Below are positions 1 through 6,200 of a stretch of 20,586 nucleotides of DNA, piece by piece; position 1 is the stretch's first letter; the number at the start of each line of letters is the position of its first letter. The notes beneath the pieces are model-generated. The model had not been told where the DNA came from, searched no databases, and saw nothing but the letters and a program-made list of their open reading frames with translations. The stretch spans positions 1 to 20,586 of the forward strand of contig DATAYY010000083.1 of NCBI GenBank assembly GCA_036272325.1, written 5' to 3'. This DNA is from Schlegelella_A sp036272325. Its GTDB lineage: Bacteria; Pseudomonadota; Gammaproteobacteria; Burkholderiales; Burkholderiaceae_C. The position numbers and the translations under genes were made by a program.

Positions 1-354
<354 letters not shown>

Positions 355-371
355 CCAGAGGGTGACTCAAT

Positions 372-403
372 GGGCGTTCGCGATGCGGACGCCCTTCTCT
401 TTT
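372..403 (+). terminator. Intrinsic terminator of rtcB
   Basis: Left arm GGGCGTTCGC (372-381), loop GAT, right arm GCGGACGCCC (385-394) pair over ten positions with one G-T wobble. The T-rich tract TTCTCTTTT (395-403) follows at once. It lies 17 bases after the rtcB stop. A 19-codon ATG frame running through it is explained by the hairpin and is not called a gene. Confidence 0.85.
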
Positions 404-618
404 GGAACGACGGCGACTGGACCGCCTAGGTCATGGCGCCTTCGATCGCAACGGCTTGACCGGGAGCTCACAGCTAACGGCACTTGCATATCGCCTGAGC
501 GTCGTAGGCGATGGACCATGCTTGCCCGCTCGACAAGGGCGGTCGGCGCGTCCAAGACAGGAATTTGAGCATGCCCAAACTGGGCATGAACGTACCCGTT
601 TCGGGTAGGCGGCGTTCG
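404..618. other. Intergenic stretch with several inverted repeats, no gene recognised
   Basis: I see no convincing coding sequence between the rtcB terminator and the end of the minus-strand toxin gene. The stretch holds three short perfect inverted repeats: ATCGCCT/AGGCGAT (490-496 and 506-512), CATGCCCA/TGGGCATG (570-577 and 581-588) and TACCCG/CGGGTA (593-598 and 602-607). It also holds a 9-base match to the tRNA-Phe 3' region (CAAGGGCGG, 534-542). The left border of the accessory region may lie here, but nothing proves it. Confidence 0.5.
570..607 (-). terminator. Tandem hairpins after the toxin gene, possible terminator
   Basis: Two adjacent perfect hairpins (arms of 8 and 6 bases, loops of 3) begin 11 bases beyond the stop of the minus-strand toxin gene. 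Their position between convergent genes fits a terminator. Neither is followed by a real T-tract on either strand, so they may instead be protein-binding sites. Confidence 0.35.
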
Positions 619-1023
619 TCAGCGCTGCGGATACCAGAGCTCGATGCGTCCAACCGCTCCGTCCGATGTCGGGCGATATACCTTCGCGATGTACGGCGGC
701 GCATGCAACGCGAGGAACGGCTCGATCACCTTCATCGAAGTCACGAAGCCTCGTGCCAATTGGGCCGTGGGAACGCGTCCGATGACGATGAGCAGAGCCA
801 CCTTGAACTGCACTACAGCTGCGAGTTCGTTGGGCACGTACCGAATTCGACTGTTATGCGATATCGCGACTCGTCCATTCCTGCCGCAATGCTCGAGCCA
901 CTGCTGGTCGCTGCCATCTGCCGGGAACAGGTCAACGTGACGTTCGACGCTCAGACCAGCCTCGGCGAGGACGGCCGGAAACTGCTTGCCGAGATCTCGA
1001 TCGGTGAAGTAGGTCCAAGTCAC
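619..1023 (-). CDS. PIN-like toxin, VapC45 type
   Basis: This 134-residue protein resembles the PIN-like toxins paired with DUF433 antitoxins (M. tuberculosis VapC45 type), which are expected to be metal-dependent RNases. The N-terminal TYFTDRDLGKQFPAVL block carries acidic residues of the fold (D8, D10). FPADGSDQQWL (33-43) supplies the next acidic segment, and AISHNSRIRYVPNELAAV (53-70) matches the block that in my recollection of the family usually contains an aspartate where N57 stands here. The start is GTG at 1023-1021. It overlaps the stop of the upstream antitoxin gene by four bases (GTGA), which implies translational coupling. Toxin identity rests on fold-level similarity and on the partner gene, and catalytic activity is not certain given N57. 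Confidence 0.75.
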   Translation of the reverse strand: MTWTYFTDRDLGKQFPAVLAEAGLSVERHVDLFPADGSDQQWLEHCGRNGRVAISHNSRIRYVPNELAAVVQFKVALLIVIGRVPTAQLARGFVTSMKVIEPFLALHAPPYIAKVYRPTSDGAVGRIELWYPQR

Positions 1024-1709
1024 GCGGCGCGCGAATAGAGGACCGCTTGCTGCACCTCCTCGGTCGATAGGTCGTAGTCCTCCGCTACAGCAGCGACGGT
1101 TTCGCCGGCATCGATACGGTCGGCGATCGCAGCCGTCGACACTCCAGCACGCCGCACGATCGGACGCCCGAACGCAACCTTGGGATCAATCGCAATCGGG
1201 CGATCGGCCGTGTGCTGGGTCGAATCGAGGTAGGGGTACAGGCGAACCGGAAACTGCCACTCGTCCCACTCCACCCGCTGCAAGTGGCGTTCGAACGCCA
1301 CGCGCATTGCCAACTGGCCGGATGCACTGAGGTTGATCAGCTCGACATAACGATCAAGAAAAATCTCCCCTGCGTGCGTCCGCAAATGGGGGCTAAGGAG
1401 AAGCCGCTGCACTTGAAGCTTCTTCTCCGCGAAAGCAATGGACTTCCTCAACTCCGCCAGCGCGACGCCGTGCTCGGTTCGCAATGAGCGCAGCACATGA
1501 GCTTCGATGAGGTTGTAGAACGACAGCTGCACAGGTTGCTTGTGCGCCGGCTTGATCAATGGATGAAACGTGGCCTGCGAGTCGCCCTTCGGATAGTCGC
1601 GCCCGATCACCCAACTGCGCAGCGTCGCTGCAGGCAGGCGGACGTAGCGAGCCGCCTCGGTCAGACCATAGGCTGGCTGGTTGCGGATGTCGTTTGCTTC
1701 TGCCTTCAT
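1020..1709 (-). CDS. DUF433 antitoxin, VapB45 type
   Basis: This 229-residue protein has an N-terminal helix-turn-helix of MerR-like form (LTEAARYVRLPAATLRSWV, about 16-34). A middle helical region follows, then a C-terminal DUF433 domain (about 175-226: DPKVAFGRPIVRRAGVSTAAIADRI, then an EDYDLSTEEVQQAV helix). This is the layout of VapB45-type antitoxins, which bind and neutralise a PIN-like partner and repress their own promoter. The frame is open farther upstream. I chose ATG 1709-1707 because it has the Shine-Dalgarno sequence GGAAGGGG six bases before it and because the HTH begins right after it. The toxin gene follows with a four-base overlap. The order antitoxin then toxin is the usual one for type II modules. 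Confidence 0.85.
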   Translation of the reverse strand: MKAEANDIRNQPAYGLTEAARYVRLPAATLRSWVIGRDYPKGDSQATFHPLIKPAHKQPVQLSFYNLIEAHVLRSLRTEHGVALAELRKSIAFAEKKLQVQRLLLSPHLRTHAGEIFLDRYVELINLSASGQLAMRVAFERHLQRVEWDEWQFPVRLYPYLDSTQHTADRPIAIDPKVAFGRPIVRRAGVSTAAIADRIDAGETVAAVAEDYDLSTEEVQQAVLYSRAA

Positions 1710-1767
1710 GTGGACCCCTTCCGCTCGGCGCACTGCGCCCTCGTGCTGCGGAGTTGGCTGCTGACAA

Positions 1768-1795
1768 AGTCTACATCCCGACCCGCTGCGATCAA
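1768..1795 (-). promoter_or_regulatory. Candidate promoter of the VapBC45-type pair
   Basis: On the minus strand, TTGATC (1795-1790) and TAGACT (1773-1768) are separated by 16 bases and each match the sigma70 hexamers at four of six positions. Initiation near 1760 would leave a leader of about 50 bases before the antitoxin ATG. No clear operator palindrome was seen beside it. The rest of 1710-1974 holds no gene I can support. Confidence 0.3.
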
Positions 1796-1974
1796 GTGCG
1801 CAGCAGGGCCGCCGGGCGTCATCGAGTCGTGCGACGCCGAGGCGGGACGGCGGCGGCGACCGAGCAAAACTAGTCGAGTAGTCCGCGCTTTCGCCGATCG
1901 ACGTCCAGATAGTCTGCCGATGCTGAAGCATGTCGGGCGCACCTCACCATCGCTCGAAGGCGATGTTCGCATAA

Positions 1975-1990
1975 ATCGTTTATGAACGAT
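1975..1990. promoter_or_regulatory. Inverted repeat upstream of hipBA, possible second operator
   Basis: ATCGTT (1975-1980) and AACGAT (1985-1990) form a perfect inverted repeat with a four-base spacer, ending three bases before the -35 box of the hip promoter. Its sequence differs from the main palindrome, so it may bind another factor or extend the HipB contact region. Confidence 0.35.
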
Positions 1991-1993
1991 ATA

Positions 1994-2022
1994 TTGACAG
2001 TATCGGCTTTAGCCGATATTCT
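1994..2022 (+). promoter_or_regulatory. hipBA promoter with operator palindrome inside the spacer
   Basis: A perfect -35 box TTGACA (1994-1999) is followed after 17 bases by TATTCT (2017-2022) as -10. The spacer is filled by an 18-base palindrome, TATCGGCT-TT-AGCCGATA (2001-2018), which overlaps the first two bases of the -10. The E. coli HipB operator has the form TATCC-N8-GGATA, also 18 bases with TATC/GATA ends. Occupancy by HipB would block RNA polymerase directly, giving tight autorepression. The gene start lies 26 bases downstream of the -10. Confidence 0.75.
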
Positions 2023-2048
2023 TTACTCGTTCTGAGCAGACTCATCCC

Positions 2049-2417
2049 ATGGACTACCCGATCCGACTCGCGGACCAACTGAAAGCGCATCTCCGCTCGC
2101 TGCGCAAGCAGCGCGGCCTCACCCAGGCCCAGCTGGGGAAGCGGCTCGGCATCGGCCAGGTCCGGATCGCCGAGATCGAAGCCCGGCCCGGACTGGTGAG
2201 CGTCGACCAGCTCGTCAAGCTGCTGTCGGCGCTCGGTGCTGGCCTGGTGGTGCGCGACATCGAAGGCGGATCCGCCTTTCCGGTCGTCGGGCCGGCGCCG
2301 GAGCCAGGTTCGTCCGCGCACGGACCTGCCGCCCGAAAGAAGTCCGCTGTGGTCGCCGGCAAGGCCCGCAGCACCGCGTCGAAGCTTCGCATTCCTGCGA
2401 AGAAGGGCTCCTGGTGA
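2049..2417 (+). CDS. hipB: HipB-like antitoxin, Xre-family repressor
   Basis: This 122-residue protein has a compact Xre/Cro helix-turn-helix at about residues 9-65 (LKAHLRSLRKQRGLTQAQLG, then KRLGIGQVRIAEIEARPG and SVDQLVKLLSALG). A disordered, Lys/Arg/Ala-rich tail follows (about 75-122). HipB homologues bind the kinase toxin HipA and repress the operon. The tail is longer than in E. coli HipB (88 residues) and ends in a basic stretch. The start is ATG 2049. No strong ribosome-binding site is present, which would keep HipB synthesis modest. The stop overlaps the GTG start of hipA by four bases. The promoter with a HipB-type palindrome directly upstream supports the identification. Confidence 0.9.
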   Translation: MDYPIRLADQLKAHLRSLRKQRGLTQAQLGKRLGIGQVRIAEIEARPGLVSVDQLVKLLSALGAGLVVRDIEGGSAFPVVGPAPEPGSSAHGPAARKKSAVVAGKARSTASKLRIPAKKGSW

Positions 2418-3748
2418 GCTCGGTGCTCGGCATCTGGATGAATGGCGAGCTGGTCGGCCACTGGTCTGTCGAGCGAGGTACGAGCACCCTTACCTACACG
2501 AGCTCGTGGCTGCAGTCGGACAAGGTTCGCTCCTTGTCGCTCTCGTTGCCGATCACCGGCTCGCGCGAGATCCGCGGCCCGGTCGTCGCGAACTGGTTCG
2601 ACAACCTGCTGCCGGACAACGACAGCATCCGAAAGCGGCTCAGCCGGCGCTTCCGGACTAGGAACACCGAGGCGTTCACCCTCCTCGAGGCCATCGGTCG
2701 CGACTGCGTCGGCGCCGTCCAGCTTCTCCCAGAGGGGATAACGCCGGAAGGCTGGGATCGCGTCGACTGCGAGCCACTGACCACGGACCAGGTTCATGCG
2801 CTCCTCGGCGCCGTGCCCTCGGAAACGGCGCTTGGCATGGGCGGTGACGACGACGACCTGTTCCGGATCTCGCTCGCCGGCGCGCAGGAGAAGACTGCGT
2901 TGACGAAGGTCGGCAGGCGATGGTGTCGGCCGCACGGCGCGACCCCGACGACCCACATCTTCAAGCTGCCACTGGGTCTCGTCGGCGGATCGCGTCGGGT
3001 TGACCTGTCCGACTCGGTCGAGAACGAATGGCTCTGCGCCGAGATCCTCCGCGCGATGGGCCTGCCGGTGGCACACGCGGAGATGGCCGAGTTCGCGGGG
3101 CAGAAAGTCCTCATCGTGGAACGCTTCGACCGGGCGTGGATGGACGGGCGGACATGGATCGCGCGGCTGCCGCAGGAAGACTTCTGCCAGGCCCTCGGCT
3201 ATCCGCCGGACAAGAAATACGAGAAGGACGGCGGGCCGGGAATGGAGGCCTGCCTGAGGCTCCTCGACGGCAGTGCCGACGCCGAGGTCGATCGCCTGTC
3301 CTTTCAGCTCACGCAGCTCGCGTTTTGGCTGATGGCGGCAAGCGACGGGCACGCCAAGAACTACTCGCTCTTCCTGCAGCAGGGGGACGCCTATGCGATG
3401 ACGCCGCTCTACGACGTCATCTCGGTCTGGCCCTACCTCGGCGACGGCGCCAACCAGTTCCGCTGGCGCAGCGCCGGGCTCGCGATGGCGCTGCGCGCCA
3501 AGAACGCCCATTACGCCTTCCACTCCATCCGCGCCCGGCACTGGCACGCGCTGGCGATGAAGAACGGCGGCCCGCCGACATGGCAGGCCATGCTCGCCAT
3601 GATCGGCCAGGTCGAAGGCGCGCTCGCCGCCGTCGAGGCACGACTGCCGAGATCATTTCCGGGCAGAACGTGGGACACCATCCAGGCGGGAGTGCGGTCC
3701 CAGCTGCACGCGTTCACCGCCGGCCTGAGCGAACTCGAGGGCGGCTAG
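2414..3748 (+). CDS. hipA: HipA serine/threonine kinase toxin
   Basis: This 444-residue protein is close to E. coli HipA in length (440) and has all motifs of the active kinase. They are the N-terminal NWFDNLLPDN (60-69), the P-loop with the autophosphorylated serine (ISLAGAQEKTAL, S153, matching Ser150 of E. coli), and the ATP lysine in THIFKLP (K184). The catalytic loop is AASDGHAKN (D311, N316) and the metal-binding aspartate is in PLYDVIS (D334). In E. coli, HipA phosphorylates glutamyl-tRNA synthetase and induces persistence; the target here is unknown. Because no key residue is lost, the toxin should be functional. The start is GTG 2414 overlapping the hipB stop (GTGA), so the two are translationally coupled. 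It is convergent with the integrase gene. Confidence 0.95.
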   Translation: MSSVLGIWMNGELVGHWSVERGTSTLTYTSSWLQSDKVRSLSLSLPITGSREIRGPVVANWFDNLLPDNDSIRKRLSRRFRTRNTEAFTLLEAIGRDCVGAVQLLPEGITPEGWDRVDCEPLTTDQVHALLGAVPSETALGMGGDDDDLFRISLAGAQEKTALTKVGRRWCRPHGATPTTHIFKLPLGLVGGSRRVDLSDSVENEWLCAEILRAMGLPVAHAEMAEFAGQKVLIVERFDRAWMDGRTWIARLPQEDFCQALGYPPDKKYEKDGGPGMEACLRLLDGSADAEVDRLSFQLTQLAFWLMAASDGHAKNYSLFLQQGDAYAMTPLYDVISVWPYLGDGANQFRWRSAGLAMALRAKNAHYAFHSIRARHWHALAMKNGGPPTWQAMLAMIGQVEGALAAVEARLPRSFPGRTWDTIQAGVRSQLHAFTAGLSELEGG

Positions 3749-3776
3749 CGGGAGGGCGTCTCTGCATAAAGGCGGC

Positions 3777-3809
3777 AACCTAAAACAACGTAAGGCGTTG
3801 TTTTAGGTT
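3777..3809. repeat. Perfect 14-base inverted repeat between convergent hipA and int
   Basis: AACCTAAAACAACG (3777-3790) and CGTTGTTTTAGGTT (3796-3809) are exact reverse complements with a five-base loop. The AT-rich sequence stands out in this GC-rich DNA. Its place between convergent genes suggests a bidirectional terminator, but no T-tract follows on either side, so a recombination or protein-binding site is also possible. Confidence 0.65.
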
Positions 3810-3843
3810 ACTGCCCGATATTGAATCGGACGTGGCCATTGAT

Positions 3844-5172
3844 TCAGGACCGCGAACGTTGCTCCATTTCGGCTGGCCTTCGCTTCGCCTTCCGCTGCCC
3901 CAGCTCGATGTCGGTGCCGAGCCGCAGCTTGTCCAGGTAATCCGCCCAAGTCTGAAGCATCGCCCTGCGCTGCTCGATGAACTCGGTCCGGTTGTAGGCC
4001 CGGCCCAGGCTGTCACGAACCGAGTGCGCCAATTGCGCCTCGATCACGTCGGGGCTGAAGCCCAGGCGCTCGTGAAGCATCGTCCGCGCGGTCGCCCGAA
4101 AGCCGTGGCCGGTCACTTCATCTGCAGCAAAGCCCATCGCGCGCAGCGCGGCATTGAGCGTGTTGTCGCTCATCGGCCGGTCATGATGCCGCTCGCCCCG
4201 AAACATGAGCTTGCCCTGACCGGTCAGCGTGTGCAGCTCGCGAAGGACCGCGACGGCCTGCCTTGGCAGCGGCACCAGGTGGGGCGCGCCATGCACCTTC
4301 TGGCGCTTTTCACGCTTCATCCGTGCCGAAGGCACAGTCCATAGAGCCGAATCGAAATCGACTTCGCTCCATTCGCCGAACCGAAGCTCGCCTGGTCGGA
4401 GCAAGAGCATCGGAGCAAGCTTCAGCGCAGCACGCACGACATGCGTGGCGGCGTAAGCATCGCAGGCGCGCAGCAGCTCCCCAAAGCGCGCCGGATTTGT
4501 GATCGCCGGGAAATGCTTCGGCGTGGGTCGCCTGAGCGCGTCCTTCAGATCACGCGCGGGGTTGTGCTCGGTCTTGCCGATGGCAACGGCATAGCGAAAG
4601 ACCTGGCTGCAGTTGTCAAGCGCCCGGTGCGCAGTCTCGACCACGCCCCGGCTCTCGATCCGGCGCAGCACCTCGAGCAGCCGCGGCGGCGAGACCGCAT
4701 TGACAGGAAGCCGACCGATCCACGGGAAGATGTCGTTCTCGAGCCGGGCGATGATCTTCTCGGCGTACCTCGGCGCCCAGCCGCTCTTCTTCACGTCGTA
4801 CCACTCGCGACCGACCGCCTCGAACGAGTCGGCCGGAGGCAGACCCTTCGCCTCCAGCTTCTCGGCTTCCCGCTCCTTCACGGCAGCGGCCTTGGCCGCT
4901 TTGCGCTGGTCGCTCGGATTGATTCCTTCGGCTAGCAGACGCCGAGCCTCCTCGGCTTTGCGGCGAGCCAACGCGAGCGTCGTGTCGGGATACCTTCCGA
5001 AGGAGAGCATCTTCCGCTTGCCCTCGAACATGTAGTCGAAGCGCCAACCGTGCAGTCCGCCGTCGACGGCGAGCAGAAGAAACAGGCCACCGCCATCGCT
5101 GATGCGTCTGCGCGGATCACCGGGCTTGATTGAGCGAAGCGCGAGGTCCGAAGTGATGGCGTTGCGGTGCAT
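3844..5172 (-). CDS. Tyrosine recombinase, P4-type integrase
   Basis: This 442-residue site-specific recombinase follows the P4-integrase plan. It has an N-terminal arm-binding domain of DUF4102 type (about 1-95, with the SDGGGLFLLL and KMLSFGRYPDTTLALAR signatures), a core-binding domain (about 115-210) and a C-terminal catalytic domain. The catalytic residues are visible: R259 (LLLRPGEL), H298, H356 and R359 (GHGFRATART), H383 (LAHSV) and the nucleophile Y393 (GRAYNRT). Such enzymes integrate islands at tRNA genes, and this one lies 184 bases from the 3' end of tRNA-Phe and reads away from it, as expected. The start is ATG 5172; its ribosome-binding site is weak. The C-terminal tail is basic (about 430-442). 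No excisionase gene was seen nearby. Confidence 0.93.
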   Translation of the reverse strand: MHRNAITSDLALRSIKPGDPRRRISDGGGLFLLLAVDGGLHGWRFDYMFEGKRKMLSFGRYPDTTLALARRKAEEARRLLAEGINPSDQRKAAKAAAVKEREAEKLEAKGLPPADSFEAVGREWYDVKKSGWAPRYAEKIIARLENDIFPWIGRLPVNAVSPPRLLEVLRRIESRGVVETAHRALDNCSQVFRYAVAIGKTEHNPARDLKDALRRPTPKHFPAITNPARFGELLRACDAYAATHVVRAALKLAPMLLLRPGELRFGEWSEVDFDSALWTVPSARMKREKRQKVHGAPHLVPLPRQAVAVLRELHTLTGQGKLMFRGERHHDRPMSDNTLNAALRAMGFAADEVTGHGFRATARTMLHERLGFSPDVIEAQLAHSVRDSLGRAYNRTEFIEQRRAMLQTWADYLDKLRLGTDIELGQRKAKRRPAEMEQRSRS

Positions 5173-5188
5173 CGGAGTAAATCGCCCT

Positions 5189-5222
5189 TTTTGCGGTAGT
5201 CCGGAAGACGGTTACCGCAAAA
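5189..5222. promoter_or_regulatory. 10-base inverted repeat in the integrase leader
   Basis: TTTTGCGGTA (5189-5198) and TACCGCAAAA (5213-5222) are perfect reverse complements 14 bases apart, located 17-50 bases upstream of the integrase ATG. The location fits an operator or arm-type site for the integrase or an excisionase. A transcription role is less likely because no T-tract follows. Confidence 0.45.
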
Positions 5223-5277
5223 TTTAGCACCAAAAGGCTCGGAAAGCGAGAAATCGGCTTGGACGTCATCGGACAAG

Positions 5278-5313
5278 AAAAAAGCCCTAGAGCATTGATT
5301 CTCAAGGGCTTTT
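5278..5313 (-). terminator. Intrinsic terminator downstream of tRNA-Phe
   Basis: Arms AAAAGCCCT (5280-5288) and AGGGCTTTT (5305-5313) pair, and an inner GAG/CTC stem (5290-5292 with 5301-5303) extends the hairpin past one A-A mismatch. On the minus strand it ends in six Ts (complement of 5278-5283), which makes a good terminator for the tRNA transcript about 45 bases after the CCA end. Confidence 0.8.
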
Positions 5314-5327
5314 CGGACTTTCTGGGA

Positions 5328-5344
5328 CCTCCTGAGACCTCTCT
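5328..5344. repeat. Short direct repeat GACCTC beside the tRNA 3' end
   Basis: GACCTC occurs twice 11 bases apart (near 5327 and 5338) between the terminator and the tRNA CCA end. One-helical-turn spacing next to an integrase gene suggests possible arm-type binding sites, but the unit is very short. Confidence 0.25.
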
Positions 5345-5356
5345 GGAGGAGTAACT

Positions 5357-5432
<76 letters not shown>

Positions 5433-5443
5433 GTGAGCCGGCG

Positions 5444-5449
5444 ATTATA
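5444..5449 (-). promoter_or_regulatory. Promoter -10 of tRNA-Phe
   Basis: A perfect TATAAT on the minus strand (complement of ATTATA 5444-5449) lies 11 bases before the tRNA 5' end. The GC-rich discriminator CGCCGGC that follows is typical of stringently controlled stable-RNA promoters. No good -35 hexamer was found at 16-18 bases. Confidence 0.6.
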
Positions 5450-5508
5450 TCGACGCCCTCTTCGCGACCCCGCTCGCGCCGTGCCACCGACGAGGTGACC
5501 AGTGGACG

Positions 5509-6195
5509 TCAGAGCACGCTGCGCTTGTTGCGCGAGAGATCGACGCCGAGCTGCTTGAGCTTCCGGTACAGGTGCGTGCGTTCGAGCCCAGTCTTCTCGG
5601 CGACGCGGGTCATGCTGCCGTTTTCCTGCGCGAGGTGAAACTCGAAGTAGCTCTTCTCGAAGGCGTCGCGCGCCTCGCGCAGGGGCCGGTCGAGATCGAA
5701 GCTCTGTTCGGGCTGTGGGCCGAGGAGCACCGGTGCGAGCGGCTGCATCGTGCCCCCGGTCATCGCTACCTCGACAGTGAGGCCGGCGCCGTCGGTCGGC
5801 GCGGCGTGCAGCGCCGTCGGCGCGCGCGCCAGTGGCTTCGCAAGGCCCTGCTCGACCGCGCGCAGCAGCTTCTGCAAGGTGATCGGCTTCTCGAGAAAGG
5901 CCATCGCGCCGAACTTGGTCGCCTCGACCGCGGTGTCGATCGTGCCGTGGCCGCTCATCATGATGACAGGCATCGTCAACTGCGCCGTCGACGCCCATTC
6001 CTTCAGCAGAGTGATGCCGTCGACGTCCGGCATCCAGATGTCGAGCAGGACGAGGTCGGGCCGGATGCGCTCGCGGCAGGAGCGCGCCTGCGCCGCGTTC
6101 TCGGCCAGCTCGATCGTGTGTCCTTCGTCGGCGAGGATCTCCGACAGCAGCGCTCGAATCCCAAGTTCGTCGTCGACGACAAGAATGGTGGCCAT
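5509..6195 (-). CDS. NtrX-like response regulator without AAA+ domain
   Basis: This 228-residue protein has a receiver domain (about 1-118) with acidic pocket D8/D9, phosphoacceptor D52 (LVLLDIWMPD), S81 and K103. A variable linker follows (about 120-165), then a C-terminal Fis-type helix-turn-helix (about 180-222: GSMTRVAEKTGLERTHLYRKL). Classical NtrX proteins are about 450 residues and carry a sigma54-activating AAA+ ATPase between these domains; that domain is absent here. The protein therefore should not activate sigma54 promoters and probably works like RegA/PrrA-type regulators by direct binding. It begins five bases after the ntrY stop, with GAGG as ribosome-binding site, so NtrY is its likely kinase. 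It is last in the rsmB operon, before tRNA-Phe. Confidence 0.88.
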   Translation of the reverse strand: MATILVVDDELGIRALLSEILADEGHTIELAENAAQARSCRERIRPDLVLLDIWMPDVDGITLLKEWASTAQLTMPVIMMSGHGTIDTAVEATKFGAMAFLEKPITLQKLLRAVEQGLAKPLARAPTALHAAPTDGAGLTVEVAMTGGTMQPLAPVLLGPQPEQSFDLDRPLREARDAFEKSYFEFHLAQENGSMTRVAEKTGLERTHLYRKLKQLGVDLSRNKRSVL

Positions 6196-6200
6196 GAACC

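Noticed and set aside
370..429. A 19-codon ATG frame just after rtcB
   Set aside because: Its sequence is the stem, loop and T-tract of the rtcB terminator.
534..542. CAAGGGCGG, identical to part of the tRNA-Phe 3' region, as a distal attachment site
   Set aside because: Only nine bases match with no extension on either side; integrase attachment repeats in tRNA genes are normally longer, so chance is a fair explanation.
1710..1931. N-terminal extension of the DUF433 antitoxin by 74 residues
   Set aside because: The added part has no similarity to the family and reads through the likely promoter; ATG 1709 has a strong ribosome-binding site.
2054..3547. A 497-codon open frame on the minus strand opposite hipBA
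   Set aside because: HipB and HipA on the plus strand are full length with intact motifs; the antisense frame shows no domain.
3749..5356. CRISPR array or insertion sequence in the accessory block
   Set aside because: No regularly spaced repeats and no transposase or terminal inverted repeats were found; the only mobility gene is the tyrosine recombinase.
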